Source: SLJK01 sp964567295 (lineage in GTDB: Bacteria > Bacillota > Dethiobacteria > DTU022 > UBA8154). From it: a stretch of DNA of 42,261 nucleotides. Position 1 is the stretch's first letter. Each line of letters begins with the position of its first letter. A program made the position numbers and the translations under genes. The stretch covers positions 1 through 42,261 of the forward strand of contig CAZMLU010000011.1 in assembly GCA_964567295.1 (NCBI GenBank), given 5' to 3'. This document shows, piece by piece, positions 8,613 through 16,805 of the stretch. Under the pieces are notes generated by a model that saw nothing but the letters and a program-made list of their open reading frames with translations, searched no databases and had not been told where the DNA came from.

Positions 8613-8647
8613 TATATCTTATAAAATAATGGGGTCTTAATGAAGAA

Positions 8648-8854
8648 ATGATACCTGATGTTACTGCATATCCCCTTAGTAATGCTCTTGAAATTCTAAA
8701 GGATAACAATATTAATTTTTATTTAAAGAAAAGTGTTCCTCCTGATTATACTGGTGAAAAAAACAGGGAGTGTATACCAGAACAATTTCGTGTCGTGCGC
8801 CAATCAGTAGTAGGGGACGCTTTAGTGGAATTGGTCGTTTCGGTCCAAGAATAA
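8648..8854 (+). CDS. Single PASTA-domain small protein
   Basis: A 68-residue protein that is essentially one PASTA repeat: IPDVTAYPLSNALEILKDNNI, then FRVVRQSVVGDALVELVVSV. PASTA domains normally bind muropeptides in penicillin-binding proteins or Ser/Thr kinases, but here there is no signal peptide, membrane segment or kinase. It would therefore be cytoplasmic unless exported unconventionally. The ribosome site is weak (GAAGAA). It sits 35 bp after frr and before uppS, among envelope-lipid genes. Function unknown; a regulatory or ligand-sensing role is only inference. Confidence 0.75.
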   Translation: MIPDVTAYPLSNALEILKDNNINFYLKKSVPPDYTGEKNRECIPEQFRVVRQSVVGDALVELVVSVQE

Positions 8855-8855
8855 C

Positions 8856-8880
8856 AAAAGGTGTTCGCCTTCTTTTTTTG
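8856..8880 (+). terminator. Possible weak terminator after the PASTA gene
   Basis: aaggtg-tt-cgcctt (or a 4-bp stem with larger loop) is followed by seven T residues. The short stem suggests partial termination before uppS. Confidence 0.4.
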
Positions 8881-8927
8881 TACATAGCAAGTAATTTTTT
8901 GCAATAAACTGCAGGTGGAGTGGCTAA

Positions 8928-9728
8928 ATGGGTAGTAATAGTGAAAAGTTGAAAAGAGAAGAAGAAATGATCAGGCAGGTCTCATTAGAAAACCTGCCTA
9001 TTCATATTGCATTAGTGATGGACGGAAATGGGAGATGGGCTCGAAAAAGAGGACTTCCAAGGATCGCAGGACATAGAGCAGGCATGAATGCCTTGAAGGA
9101 GATAGTTACTTCTTCGCATGATCTGGGAGTGCAGATATTAACATGCTATGCTTTCTCTACAGAAAATTGGAAGAGACCAAGATGGGAAGTAGATTTTTTA
9201 ATGAGACTTCCAGAAGAATATTTGCGCAAGGAATTACCATCCCTGGTCGAAAAAAATATTATTATTAAAGCCATGGGTGATTTGGAGAAACTTCCTGAGA
9301 GAACTTATAAAGCAGTTAATAATGCCCTTGAAAATACCAAGAATAATTCTGGGATGGTCTTAAATTTTGCCATTAATTATGGAGGGCGCTCTGAGATAAT
9401 AAAGGCGGTAAAAGATATTGTTCAAAAAGCGCTAGAGGAAGAACTTTTTCCCGAAGATATCTCAGAGGAAGTGCTGAGAAAACATCTGCACACCGGAGAT
9501 CTTCCCGATCCAGACCTTTTGATAAGGCCCAGCGGCGAACTTAGAATAAGTAATTTTCTGCTTTGGCAAATGGCTTACACCGAGCTTTGGTTTACCAGGG
9601 TTCTCTGGCCTGATTTTGACAAAGAGCATTTTCTAAGAGCAATACTGGATTACCAGAACCGAGAGAGAAGGTTTGGAGGTATCCGATCTGGGGATGACGT
9701 GCCGGGGGATGAGAGACAGTTGTTTTAA
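8928..9728 (+). CDS. uppS: Undecaprenyl diphosphate synthase (cis-prenyltransferase)
   Basis: Condenses eight IPP units onto farnesyl-PP to make the lipid carrier for peptidoglycan and other wall polymers. VMDGNGRWARKRGLPRIAGH holds the catalytic Asp32 and the phosphate-binding loop. AFSTENWKRP, NYGGRSEI and RPSGELRISNFLLWQMAYTE are the other conserved regions. The length of 266 is normal, with a slightly long charged N-terminus. The ATG follows GGTGGAG. First of four consecutive envelope-lipid/isoprenoid genes. Confidence 0.96.
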   Translation: MGSNSEKLKREEEMIRQVSLENLPIHIALVMDGNGRWARKRGLPRIAGHRAGMNALKEIVTSSHDLGVQILTCYAFSTENWKRPRWEVDFLMRLPEEYLRKELPSLVEKNIIIKAMGDLEKLPERTYKAVNNALENTKNNSGMVLNFAINYGGRSEIIKAVKDIVQKALEEELFPEDISEEVLRKHLHTGDLPDPDLLIRPSGELRISNFLLWQMAYTELWFTRVLWPDFDKEHFLRAILDYQNRERRFGGIRSGDDVPGDERQLF

Positions 9729-9776
9729 TTATGTGGATGATTAAGTAATTACGATTTGCCTGAGGCGGTGCTTCAT

Positions 9777-10568
9777 ATGTTTAAAACCAGGGTTATTACT
9801 GCATTGGCAGGCGCACCATTACTGCTTTTTTTTGTTTATCTGGGAAAATATTGGTATGGAATTGTATTACTTATAATTGCACTAATAGGTGCAAGAGAGT
9901 TTTTTGGTCTGATGCGACAAGGAGGATGGAGGCCAGTTGAAACGCCCGAGTATTTATTTGTCCCCTTATTGTTTTTTGCCGTTTATCAAGAGAACTTAGC
10001 AGTAATAATATCGCTTTGGGTTCTTTTCTTTGCTGCTTATAACATTTTTCCAGTAATTTTTTTTGGCAGAATACAATTCTGGGAATCAGTCTTTTCTTTT
10101 TGGGGTCTTGTTTATACCGGCGGGTTAGCTAGTTTTTTGTTCTTTATAAGGTTAATGCCAGAAGGGTTTTATTTAACATTATTTTTAGTGCTTGTTATCT
10201 GGGCAGGTGACGTAATGGCCTATTTGGTAGGAAGTTTAGTCGGGAAAAAACCTTTGGCACCAGCTATAAGCCCTAAAAAAACCATAGAAGGCACTGCTGG
10301 CGGTTTGATGGGGTGTATGGTGGTTGGAATATTGCTCTCGATTTACTTCCCAGTGGGGAATCTTAGCCTTTTGTCCGGAGCACTTTTAGCTCTTTTTACA
10401 GGTGTAGCCGGAGTGCTGGGAGATTTAGTCCAGTCCGCATTGAAACGAAGTGTTAACTCTAAAGACTCAGGCGATATTTTGCCTGGTCATGGTGGAATTC
10501 TGGACCGCTTTGATAGTCTTTTGTTTGCGGCTCCGTTTTTTTATATTTATCTATTTTTTTTAATTTGA
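9777..10568 (+). CDS. cdsA: Phosphatidate cytidylyltransferase (CDP-diacylglycerol synthase)
   Basis: Integral membrane enzyme that makes CDP-diacylglycerol from phosphatidate and CTP. About seven hydrophobic segments span the 263 residues, and the C-terminal signature SALKRSVNSKDSGDILPGH followed by GGILDRFDS is complete. I place the start at the ATG at 9777, seven bases after GAGGCGGTG, rather than the in-frame TTG at 9756. It feeds CDP-DAG to the phosphatidyltransferase encoded at 33696. Confidence 0.94.
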   Translation: MFKTRVITALAGAPLLLFFVYLGKYWYGIVLLIIALIGAREFFGLMRQGGWRPVETPEYLFVPLLFFAVYQENLAVIISLWVLFFAAYNIFPVIFFGRIQFWESVFSFWGLVYTGGLASFLFFIRLMPEGFYLTLFLVLVIWAGDVMAYLVGSLVGKKPLAPAISPKKTIEGTAGGLMGCMVVGILLSIYFPVGNLSLLSGALLALFTGVAGVLGDLVQSALKRSVNSKDSGDILPGHGGILDRFDSLLFAAPFFYIYLFFLI

Positions 10569-10577
10569 TATAATATA
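10562..10577 (+). promoter_or_regulatory. Possible extended -10 promoter for dxr
   Basis: TGATATAAT (TG-N-TATAAT extended -10, hexamer 10569-10574) lies 23 bases before the dxr start, over the cdsA stop. The -35 region 17 bases upstream (TTTATC) is poor. In AT-rich DNA this may be chance. Confidence 0.3.
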
Positions 10578-10596
10578 GTTGAATAGGTGAGGTATA

Positions 10597-11757
10597 ATGT
10601 CACAGAAGATTGTTATTTTAGGTTCAACTGGTTCTATAGGTACACAGAGCCTGAAAGTGATAGATTGTTTTCCGCAGAAATTTGAGGTTTTTGGTCTTTC
10701 GGCTGCTAGCAATATAGATCTGCTGGAAAAACAGGTTCGCTCCTATAAGCCCCAGTTTGCTGCTGTATTGGATCCTCAAAAAGCAGAAACACTGAGGAAG
10801 AGGGTAAAAGATTTATGCATTACAGTGTTAGAAGGAGATGAGGGCTTAAAGGAACTTGCCTCCATGGAAAGCGCCACAGTTATAATTGTGGCCTTGGTAG
10901 GGTTCAGCGGATTAAAGCCCACTCTTGCTGCTGTTCAAAAAGGGAAAAAAGTGGCCCTGGCCAACAAGGAAACTCTTGTTAGCGGTGGGGAACTAATTAT
11001 GGCTGAGGCTAAAAAATATAATAGTATTCTTATACCTGTTGATAGTGAACATTCTGCTATATTTCAATGCCTGCGTTCAGGTAAGCACGAAGAAGTTAGT
11101 AAGATTATTCTGACAGCTTCTGGAGGACCTTTTTTAAATTTATCAGCAGCTGAAATTTGCCACGTCACACCCTCTGAAGCATTAAATCACCCTAATTGGG
11201 CAATGGGAAGCAAGATTACCATAGATTCTGCTACTTTAATGAATAAAGGATTTGAAGTCTTGGAAGCGCTTTGGCTTTTTCAACTGCGCTTGGAACAGAT
11301 AGAAGTGGTTGTTCATCCGCAAAGTATAGTCCATTCCATGGTAGAGTTTCTGGATGGCTCCATTATTGCACAAATGGGCTTGCCAGATATGTTTTTGCCC
11401 ATACAATATGCCTTGAGTTATCCAGAGAGATGGGATAACCGATATCCTCGTCTTGCATTTAATGAGGAAAACTTAAACCTTAATTTTATGCCTCCAGACA
11501 AGAAAAAATTCCCTTGCCTGGATCTGGCTTATCAAGCAGGAAAAATCGGAGGTACCATGCCTGCAGTTTTAAACGCTGCTAATGAAATTGCGGTTGCGAA
11601 ATTTTTATCAAGAAAAATAAGCTTTATGCAAATTCCGGAATTACTGGAAACGGTAATGTGTAGACATAAACTATTAAGAAGCTCTTCTTTGGAAGAAATC
11701 ACTATTGCAGATGAGTGGGCCAGGGAAGAAGCTAAAAAGCTCTCGTCAGCATTTTGA
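10597..11757 (+). CDS. dxr: 1-deoxy-D-xylulose 5-phosphate reductoisomerase
   Basis: Second enzyme of the MEP isoprenoid pathway, NADPH-dependent conversion of DXP to MEP. GSTGSIG (residues 9-15) binds NADPH; ALANKETLVSGG, PVDSEHSAIFQCL (metal and substrate ligands), GSKITIDSATLMNKGFEVLE and VVHPQSIVHSMVE are diagnostic. The length of 386 is standard. With ispG 1 kb downstream it shows that this organism makes isoprenoids by the MEP route. The following gene's ribosome site overlaps its stop. Confidence 0.97.
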   Translation: MSQKIVILGSTGSIGTQSLKVIDCFPQKFEVFGLSAASNIDLLEKQVRSYKPQFAAVLDPQKAETLRKRVKDLCITVLEGDEGLKELASMESATVIIVALVGFSGLKPTLAAVQKGKKVALANKETLVSGGELIMAEAKKYNSILIPVDSEHSAIFQCLRSGKHEEVSKIILTASGGPFLNLSAAEICHVTPSEALNHPNWAMGSKITIDSATLMNKGFEVLEALWLFQLRLEQIEVVVHPQSIVHSMVEFLDGSIIAQMGLPDMFLPIQYALSYPERWDNRYPRLAFNEENLNLNFMPPDKKKFPCLDLAYQAGKIGGTMPAVLNAANEIAVAKFLSRKISFMQIPELLETVMCRHKLLRSSSLEEITIADEWAREEAKKLSSAF

Positions 11758-11764
11758 AAGGAGT

Positions 11765-12784
11765 ATGGTGTTGTTAAATACAATTATTGCCTCGGTTATA
11801 ATGTTTGGCATTTTAATTTTTGCTCACGAATTTGGCCATTTTATTGTAGCTAAATGGGCAAGAATAAGTGTTTTGGAATTTGCAATCGGCTTTGGAAAAG
11901 AGCTAATTGGTTGGCAGAAAGGAGAAACTCGCTTTACTCTCAGGGTCATTCCGTTAGGAGGTTTTTGTCGCCTTTTGGGTGAGGATCCTGAAGAGTCCGG
12001 TGGTGAGGGCAGTTTCGAGTCCAGGCCACTAGGGTGGCGCTTTGCAGTAATAAGCGCCGGCTCACTATTTAACTTTTTACTGGGGGCCATACTTCTTACC
12101 CTTCTCTACTTTTTCTTTTTGGGAGTTCCTCAGACAGGGACTACTCAGATCGGTGAGGTTCTTCCCGAGGGAAGGGCATATGAGGCGGGCTTGCAAAGTG
12201 GCGATAAAATTTTGGCTATTAATGGTATTCCTGTGGAGGACTGGGAAGCTGTTGTTTCAAAAATCAGTGCCCATCCCGAAGAAGAGATTAGCTTGCTCTT
12301 GGAAAGAGATGGAAGGGAGATCAAATTTTCGTTAATGCCAGAGGTACAGGAGGGGCTGGGGAGGATCGGTATAGCTCCTGTATTTGAAAAATATGCTTTT
12401 TTCACTTCAATTTATATGGGCTTTTCTTACACCTGGTTTTTTATCCAATTGGTATTTGTGAGTCTTTTCCAAATGATCGCAGGCGCTATTCCAGCAGATG
12501 TAGCTGGTCCTGTGGGTATTGGCGCTGTAGTGGGAGAAGTCATGCAGGAGGGAGTAAGCAATTTACTGTCTTTAGCTGCGATAATAAGTATTAACCTGGG
12601 TATTATTAATTTGTTACCTATACCGGCTCTTGATGGCAGCAGGCTGGTCTTTCTGACTTTAGAAGGGATAAGAGGAAAACCAGTAGATCCTCAAAAAGAA
12701 GGTTTTATTCACTTCATCGGTTTCGCGCTTTTAATGATGTTAATGGTATTTATCATTTTTCAGGATATATCTCGCCTCGTATAG
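11765..12784 (+). CDS. rseP: Site-2 metalloprotease RseP/RasP
   Basis: Membrane-embedded zinc protease that cuts transmembrane segments in regulated intramembrane proteolysis, for instance anti-sigma factors. HEFGH (residues 21-25) is the zinc motif, and LLPIPALDGSRLV near the C-terminus supplies the third ligand. A PDZ domain (EVLPEGRAYEAGLQSGDKIL) lies between, and about four membrane helices are visible. Start choice is ambiguous: AAAGGAG ends one base before the ATG at 11765, while GTG 11768 and TTG 11771 have better spacing, with no effect on domains. Sits in the conserved dxr-rseP-ispG order. Confidence 0.95.
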   Translation: MVLLNTIIASVIMFGILIFAHEFGHFIVAKWARISVLEFAIGFGKELIGWQKGETRFTLRVIPLGGFCRLLGEDPEESGGEGSFESRPLGWRFAVISAGSLFNFLLGAILLTLLYFFFLGVPQTGTTQIGEVLPEGRAYEAGLQSGDKILAINGIPVEDWEAVVSKISAHPEEEISLLLERDGREIKFSLMPEVQEGLGRIGIAPVFEKYAFFTSIYMGFSYTWFFIQLVFVSLFQMIAGAIPADVAGPVGIGAVVGEVMQEGVSNLLSLAAIISINLGIINLLPIPALDGSRLVFLTLEGIRGKPVDPQKEGFIHFIGFALLMMLMVFIIFQDISRLV

Positions 12785-12809
12785 AGTTTATTTGAGATGA
12801 GGGGAAAAA

Positions 12810-13913
12810 GTGGGGCATAGCTCTTCTCCGGTTAAGGTGGGAAACCTCTTTATTGGTGGGAATTCGCCTGTATCGATCCAGTCCATGACCAATACAGATA
12901 CTACTGCAATTGGACCGACACTTGAACAGATCCATGGTCTAATTGCGGCCGGCTGTGAACTGGTTAGAGTAGCTGTTCCAGATGAGAGGTCTGCGGCAGC
13001 ACTGGGAGAATTAAAAAAGAATATATCGATACCAATAATAGCTGATATCCATTTTGATTATCGCCTGGCCCTTCTTTCTATAGCGGAAGGGGCAGATAAA
13101 ATACGTATTAATCCGGGAAACATTGGAAACAGAGATGAGCTTGCACGTATTGCTTATGCTGCTGGAGAGAAGGGTGTCGCTCTACGTATTGGAATAAATG
13201 CAGGGTCCCTGGAGCGAGAACTTAGGGAAAAATATAAGTATAACCGCGCAGAAGCACTGGTGGATTCGGCGCTAAACAATGTAGAATTTTTAGAGTCTAA
13301 ATGTTCTTTTACTTCTATTGTTGTCTCGCTTAAAGCTAATGATGTGCCTACAACTGTTGATGCTTACGAAAAGGCTGCTGCCCAATTATCATACCCTTTT
13401 CATCTCGGCATAACCGAAGCAGGAAGGGGTTTAAGGGGAACTGTCAAATCATCGCTTGGAATCGGAGCGCTCCTCTTAAAAGGTATTGGGGACACTATTA
13501 GGGTTTCCCTTACAGGTGATCCTTTAGACGAGATACCTGTAGCTAAGGAGCTTTTGCAGGTATCGGGCGTGAGAAGATTTGGTCCCGAGATTATTTCTTG
13601 TCCCACCTGTGCCAGATGTAAAATAAATGTTGTTCAACTGGTAGAAAAAGTAGAAGAACTTTTGATTAATGTTGATTTGCCCATTAAGATAGCTGTTATG
13701 GGTTGTCCCGTTAATGGACCCGGTGAGGCCCGGGAAGCTGATATTGGTATCTCGGGAGGAGATGGGTTTGGGATCGTATTTAAAGATGGGAAGGTTTTTA
13801 AAAAGATACCTTTTGAAAAAATCCTGGTAGAGTTGGAAAAAGAACTAATGGCCATAATTACTACTCAGAATCATTGGAATAAGCAGGATAATAGAATGGA
13901 GGAAAATAAATGA
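12810..13913 (+). CDS. ispG: 4-hydroxy-3-methylbut-2-enyl diphosphate synthase (flavodoxin type)
   Basis: Penultimate MEP-pathway enzyme, an Fe4S4 protein converting MEcPP to HMBPP. The TIM-barrel N-terminus (VSIQSMTNTDT, IADIHFDYRLAL, KIRINPGNIG) and the C-terminal cluster motifs SCPTCARCK and MGCPVNGPGEA are intact. The start is GTG at 12810 behind GATGAGGGG. The C-terminus (NHWNKQDNRMEENK) is a short extra tail. The stop overlaps the next gene's ATG by four bases (ATGA). Confidence 0.97.
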   Translation: MGHSSSPVKVGNLFIGGNSPVSIQSMTNTDTTAIGPTLEQIHGLIAAGCELVRVAVPDERSAAALGELKKNISIPIIADIHFDYRLALLSIAEGADKIRINPGNIGNRDELARIAYAAGEKGVALRIGINAGSLERELREKYKYNRAEALVDSALNNVEFLESKCSFTSIVVSLKANDVPTTVDAYEKAAAQLSYPFHLGITEAGRGLRGTVKSSLGIGALLLKGIGDTIRVSLTGDPLDEIPVAKELLQVSGVRRFGPEIISCPTCARCKINVVQLVEKVEELLINVDLPIKIAVMGCPVNGPGEAREADIGISGGDGFGIVFKDGKVFKKIPFEKILVELEKELMAIITTQNHWNKQDNRMEENK

Positions 13914-14551
13914 ATGTTATAGCCATCATACCCGCTTACAACGAGGAAAAAACTATTGGCGTGGTTCTTTCTGTTTTGAAGGAGGTGCCTTTGGTAAACG
14001 AAATTATTGTTGTAAGTGATGGTTCCACCGATAATACTGTGAAAGTAGCCAGAAGTTATAATGTTGAAGTGGTGGAACTGAGTGAAAATCGTGGTAAGGG
14101 AGGGGCATTAAAAGCGGGATTCAATATATTTCCAGCAGATATAGTTCTCTTCCTAGATGCAGATCTTTTAGGTCTCAATCCTCAACACGTACATAACTTG
14201 TTGTCCCCAGTTATCAATGAGGAAGCAGATATGACTATTGGAATTTTTGAAAAAGGACGCATAACTACCGATCTTGCTCAAAAAATGGCCCCTCAACTCT
14301 CAGGTCAGAGAGCTTTGAAATTTTATCTTTTAGAGAAGATTTCTGATATTGATGTTGCACGGTTTGGGGTGGAAGTCGCCTTGAACCGCTATATGGAATC
14401 AGAAGGAATTAAGGTGAAAGAAGTACTCCTTACGGACATGTCGCATGTAATGAAAGAAGAAAAGCTTGGTGTCTGGAAAGGTATGGGGGCAAGGATGAAA
14501 ATGTATTGGGAGATTATCAAGTATTTTACTCGTGTCGATTCCCCGAAATAA
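13910..14551 (+). CDS. Family 2 glycosyltransferase (GT-A fold), specificity unknown
   Basis: A small 213-residue GT2 enzyme: IPAYNEEKTIG near the N-terminus, SDGSTDNT (37-43, nucleotide-binding Asp) and FLDADLLG (81-88, DxD-type metal site). No membrane segment is evident, and the protein ends soon after the catalytic domain. Known relatives include polyprenyl-phosphate sugar transferases and glucosyl-3-phosphoglycerate synthases; the sequence does not decide between them. It is translationally coupled to ispG (ATGA overlap) and occupies the place where many Clostridia carry proS and polC. The next 120 bases hold the promoter of the rimP operon. Confidence 0.85.
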   Translation: MNVIAIIPAYNEEKTIGVVLSVLKEVPLVNEIIVVSDGSTDNTVKVARSYNVEVVELSENRGKGGALKAGFNIFPADIVLFLDADLLGLNPQHVHNLLSPVINEEADMTIGIFEKGRITTDLAQKMAPQLSGQRALKFYLLEKISDIDVARFGVEVALNRYMESEGIKVKEVLLTDMSHVMKEEKLGVWKGMGARMKMYWEIIKYFTRVDSPK

Positions 14552-14558
14552 GCCATAC

Positions 14559-14587
14559 TTGCATGGATATCTTTGATATGATAAAAT
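14559..14587 (+). promoter_or_regulatory. Sigma-A promoter of the rimP-nusA-infB operon
   Basis: TTGCAT (14559-14564), a 17-base spacer and TAAAAT (14582-14587). Placement downstream of the glycosyltransferase stop and upstream of the leader hairpin fits the start of the transcription/translation operon. Confidence 0.75.
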
Positions 14588-14624
14588 ATTAAGCGTGCAA
14601 GAGGAAGTTGATGTGCTTTTCTGC

Positions 14625-14649
14625 AAAGAGTGGGCCTTACCCACTCTTT
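14625..14649 (+). promoter_or_regulatory. Leader hairpin upstream of rimP
   Basis: aaagagtggg, loop cctta, cccactcttt: a perfect 10-bp stem about 30 bases after the predicted transcription start and before the rimP ribosome site. It is followed by tattctt rather than a strong T run, so it could be an attenuator, an RNA-stability element or a protein-binding site. Confidence 0.6.
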
Positions 14650-14681
14650 ATTCTTACAACAGTTGCAAGGGGATGCTTCAA

Positions 14682-15161
14682 TTGGATGCTGATGGAAAGA
14701 ATGGCAGAAGAAAACTGATCCAGATTATTGAGAAATTGGCCCTGGAAGCATTAGAGGGAAGCGAGATAGAATTAGTGGATATTGCATATAAAACAACCAA
14801 GGGGCGTCTGCATATCGTTGTTTTTATCGATAAGCCTGAAGGAATAACGTTAGATGATTGCGAAGGAGTTAGCAGATCTTTGGAAGATTTGCTCGACATA
14901 GAAGATCCCATTAAGTCTGAGTATACACTGGAAGTATCTTCGCCGGGTGTTGAGAGGGTCCTTAAGAGAGAAAAGGATTTTCGAAGATTTGTAGGCTATC
15001 ATGTAAAAATTAGAACTTATGAAAAAGTAAATGGACGTAAAAACTTCGCAGGCTTGTTGAAAAACTTTTCAGAGGGAATTATCCAGTTGCAAACAGAAGA
15101 GGGAGATATTTATAACATAAATCTAAAAGATATCGCTAGTACGAACCTCTGGTTTAAATAA
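14682..15161 (+). CDS. rimP: Ribosome maturation factor RimP
   Basis: Assists 30S subunit assembly. IELVDIAYKTTKGRLHIVVF, KPEGITLDDCEGVSRSLEDLL and YTLEVSSPGVERVLKREKDF are the family hallmarks, and the C-terminal SH3-like part ends the protein. I favour TTG 14682 (nine bases after AAGGGG, 159 residues). The ATG at 14673 abuts that ribosome site, and the longer frame from 14595 would run through the leader hairpin. First gene of the rimP-nusA-ylxR-infB-rbfA cluster. Confidence 0.93.
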   Translation: MDADGKNGRRKLIQIIEKLALEALEGSEIELVDIAYKTTKGRLHIVVFIDKPEGITLDDCEGVSRSLEDLLDIEDPIKSEYTLEVSSPGVERVLKREKDFRRFVGYHVKIRTYEKVNGRKNFAGLLKNFSEGIIQLQTEEGDIYNINLKDIASTNLWFK

Positions 15162-15180
15162 AAAATAGGGGGTTAAAGAG

Positions 15181-16392
15181 ATGAATCAGGATTTTCTCTT
15201 AGCTCTGGAAGCCATTGAGAAAGAAAAAGGAATTACAAAAGAGATTTTATTTGAGGCCATTGAGGCTGCGCTTATTTCTGCATATAAACGCAATTTTAGC
15301 TCTGCTCAAAACGTGAGAGTTAGTATTTTAAAGGACACCGGTGAAATTAAAGTATTTTCTTGTTTAGAAGTAGTAGATAATAATGCTGCCAGTCCTCATC
15401 AGGAGATTCATATAGAAGAAGCCAAAAAGAAAAACCCTAACGCGCAGTTGGGAGATATCATAGAATTAGAAGTAACCCCAAAAAATTTCGGTCGTATAGC
15501 AGCTCAAACTGCTAAACAGGTAGTTATCCAACGAATAAGAGAAGCAGAACGTGAGCTGATCTACGAAGACTATATCGACAAGGAGGACGATATTGTTACC
15601 GGAATCGTTCAGCGTTTTGAGCAAAGAAATGCTATAGTTAACCTTGGCAAAACTGAGTCCGCCCTCCCTCCTTCTGAGCAGATTCCTGGTGAAGTATTCG
15701 AAAAAGGCGAACGGATTAAGGCCTATGTCCTGGAAGTTAAAAAAACAGCCAAGGGGCCACAAATTCTTCTTTCCAGGAGCCATCCGGGGCTTATCAAACG
15801 TCTTTTTGAGTTGGAGGTCCCTGAAATATTTAATGGTATAGTAGAGATAAAGAATGTGGCCCGCGAACCAGGTAATCGCTCCAAGATTGCAGTTGCTTCC
15901 TCAAACAAAGATGTCGATTCTGTAGGCGCGTGTGTAGGTCCGAGAGGTTCACGTGTTCAGGCAATTGTAAACGAATTAAAAGGGGAAAAAATTGATATTA
16001 TTGACTGGAATGAATCCCCAGAAGTTTTTATTGCCAGCACTCTTAGTCCTGCTAAAACGATAAAAGTAGAAATTGATGAAAAAAATAAGTCTGCATTAGC
16101 AGTAGTTCCTGATTACCAGCTATCCTTGGCTATTGGAAAAGAGGGGCAAAATGTTCGACTGGCTGCAAAGTTATCTGGGTGGAAAATAGATATTTTGAGC
16201 GAATCCAGGTACCTGGAAATTCATAAACCTGCTGAAGCTGAAACTGAAGCTGAAGAGGAAATATCAAAAGAAGATGACATTATGGAGGAGACTGACACCA
16301 GAGATTTTATGGATGAAGAAGAAACTATAAATGACAAAGAAGAAATCCCGGATGTATTTTCGGAAGATGATGAGAGCACGTTAAGTGAATAA
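15181..16392 (+). CDS. nusA: Transcription termination/antitermination factor NusA
   Basis: RNA-polymerase-associated pausing and termination factor of 403 residues. It has the N-terminal polymerase-binding domain (NQDFLLALEAIEKEKGITKE), an S1 domain (VTGIVQRFEQRNAIVNLGK) and tandem KH domains (VGACVGPRGSRVQAIVNEL and LAIGKEGQNVRLAAKLSGW). The last 50 residues are strongly acidic and low complexity, replacing the C-terminal repeats of proteobacterial NusA, as is usual in Firmicutes. GGGGG lies upstream of the ATG. Confidence 0.97.
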   Translation: MNQDFLLALEAIEKEKGITKEILFEAIEAALISAYKRNFSSAQNVRVSILKDTGEIKVFSCLEVVDNNAASPHQEIHIEEAKKKNPNAQLGDIIELEVTPKNFGRIAAQTAKQVVIQRIREAERELIYEDYIDKEDDIVTGIVQRFEQRNAIVNLGKTESALPPSEQIPGEVFEKGERIKAYVLEVKKTAKGPQILLSRSHPGLIKRLFELEVPEIFNGIVEIKNVAREPGNRSKIAVASSNKDVDSVGACVGPRGSRVQAIVNELKGEKIDIIDWNESPEVFIASTLSPAKTIKVEIDEKNKSALAVVPDYQLSLAIGKEGQNVRLAAKLSGWKIDILSESRYLEIHKPAEAETEAEEEISKEDDIMEETDTRDFMDEEETINDKEEIPDVFSEDDESTLSE

Positions 16393-16447
16393 ACCGTTTA
16401 TTTGAACATATTTCTATTTCTATCCGACAAACAAGGGGGATCTGAAT

Positions 16448-16741
16448 GTGGTTAAGAAGAAAAAAACACCCCTTCGAATGTGCCTGGGTTGTCGTGGATA
16501 CAAGGATAAAAGACAACTTATAAGGGTTGTACGAACTCCTGAGAAGGAGATAACCCTGGACTATAGTGGTAAAAAGCCCGGGCGAGGTGCTTATATTTGT
16601 GCTGACGTAGAATGTTTGAAAAAAGCCGTTAAGGGGAAAGGAATGGAAAAAAGTTTACGTAACCCCATACCGGAAAAAATATTTTTAGAACTAAAAAACA
16701 AGTTAGAAATAAATTGCGCTGCTGAAAACGAAAAGCATTAA
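16448..16741 (+). CDS. ylxR: YlxR-family RNA-binding protein
   Basis: A 97-residue basic protein with RMCLGCRGYKDKRQLIRVVR and KPGRGAYICADVECLKKAVK, the DUF448/YlxR signature. Family members sit between nusA and infB, and the B. subtilis member has been linked to RNase P RNA (RnpM). Start is GTG 16448 behind AAGGGGG. The L7Ae-like gene ylxQ, often next in line, is missing here: infB follows after 64 bp. Confidence 0.93.
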   Translation: MVKKKKTPLRMCLGCRGYKDKRQLIRVVRTPEKEITLDYSGKKPGRGAYICADVECLKKAVKGKGMEKSLRNPIPEKIFLELKNKLEINCAAENEKH

Positions 16742-16805
16742 AACCATCCGTTAACAATACGACTTTAACCTGTTTAAGGGGGTAAAGAAATGGAGGTGTA
16801 ATATT

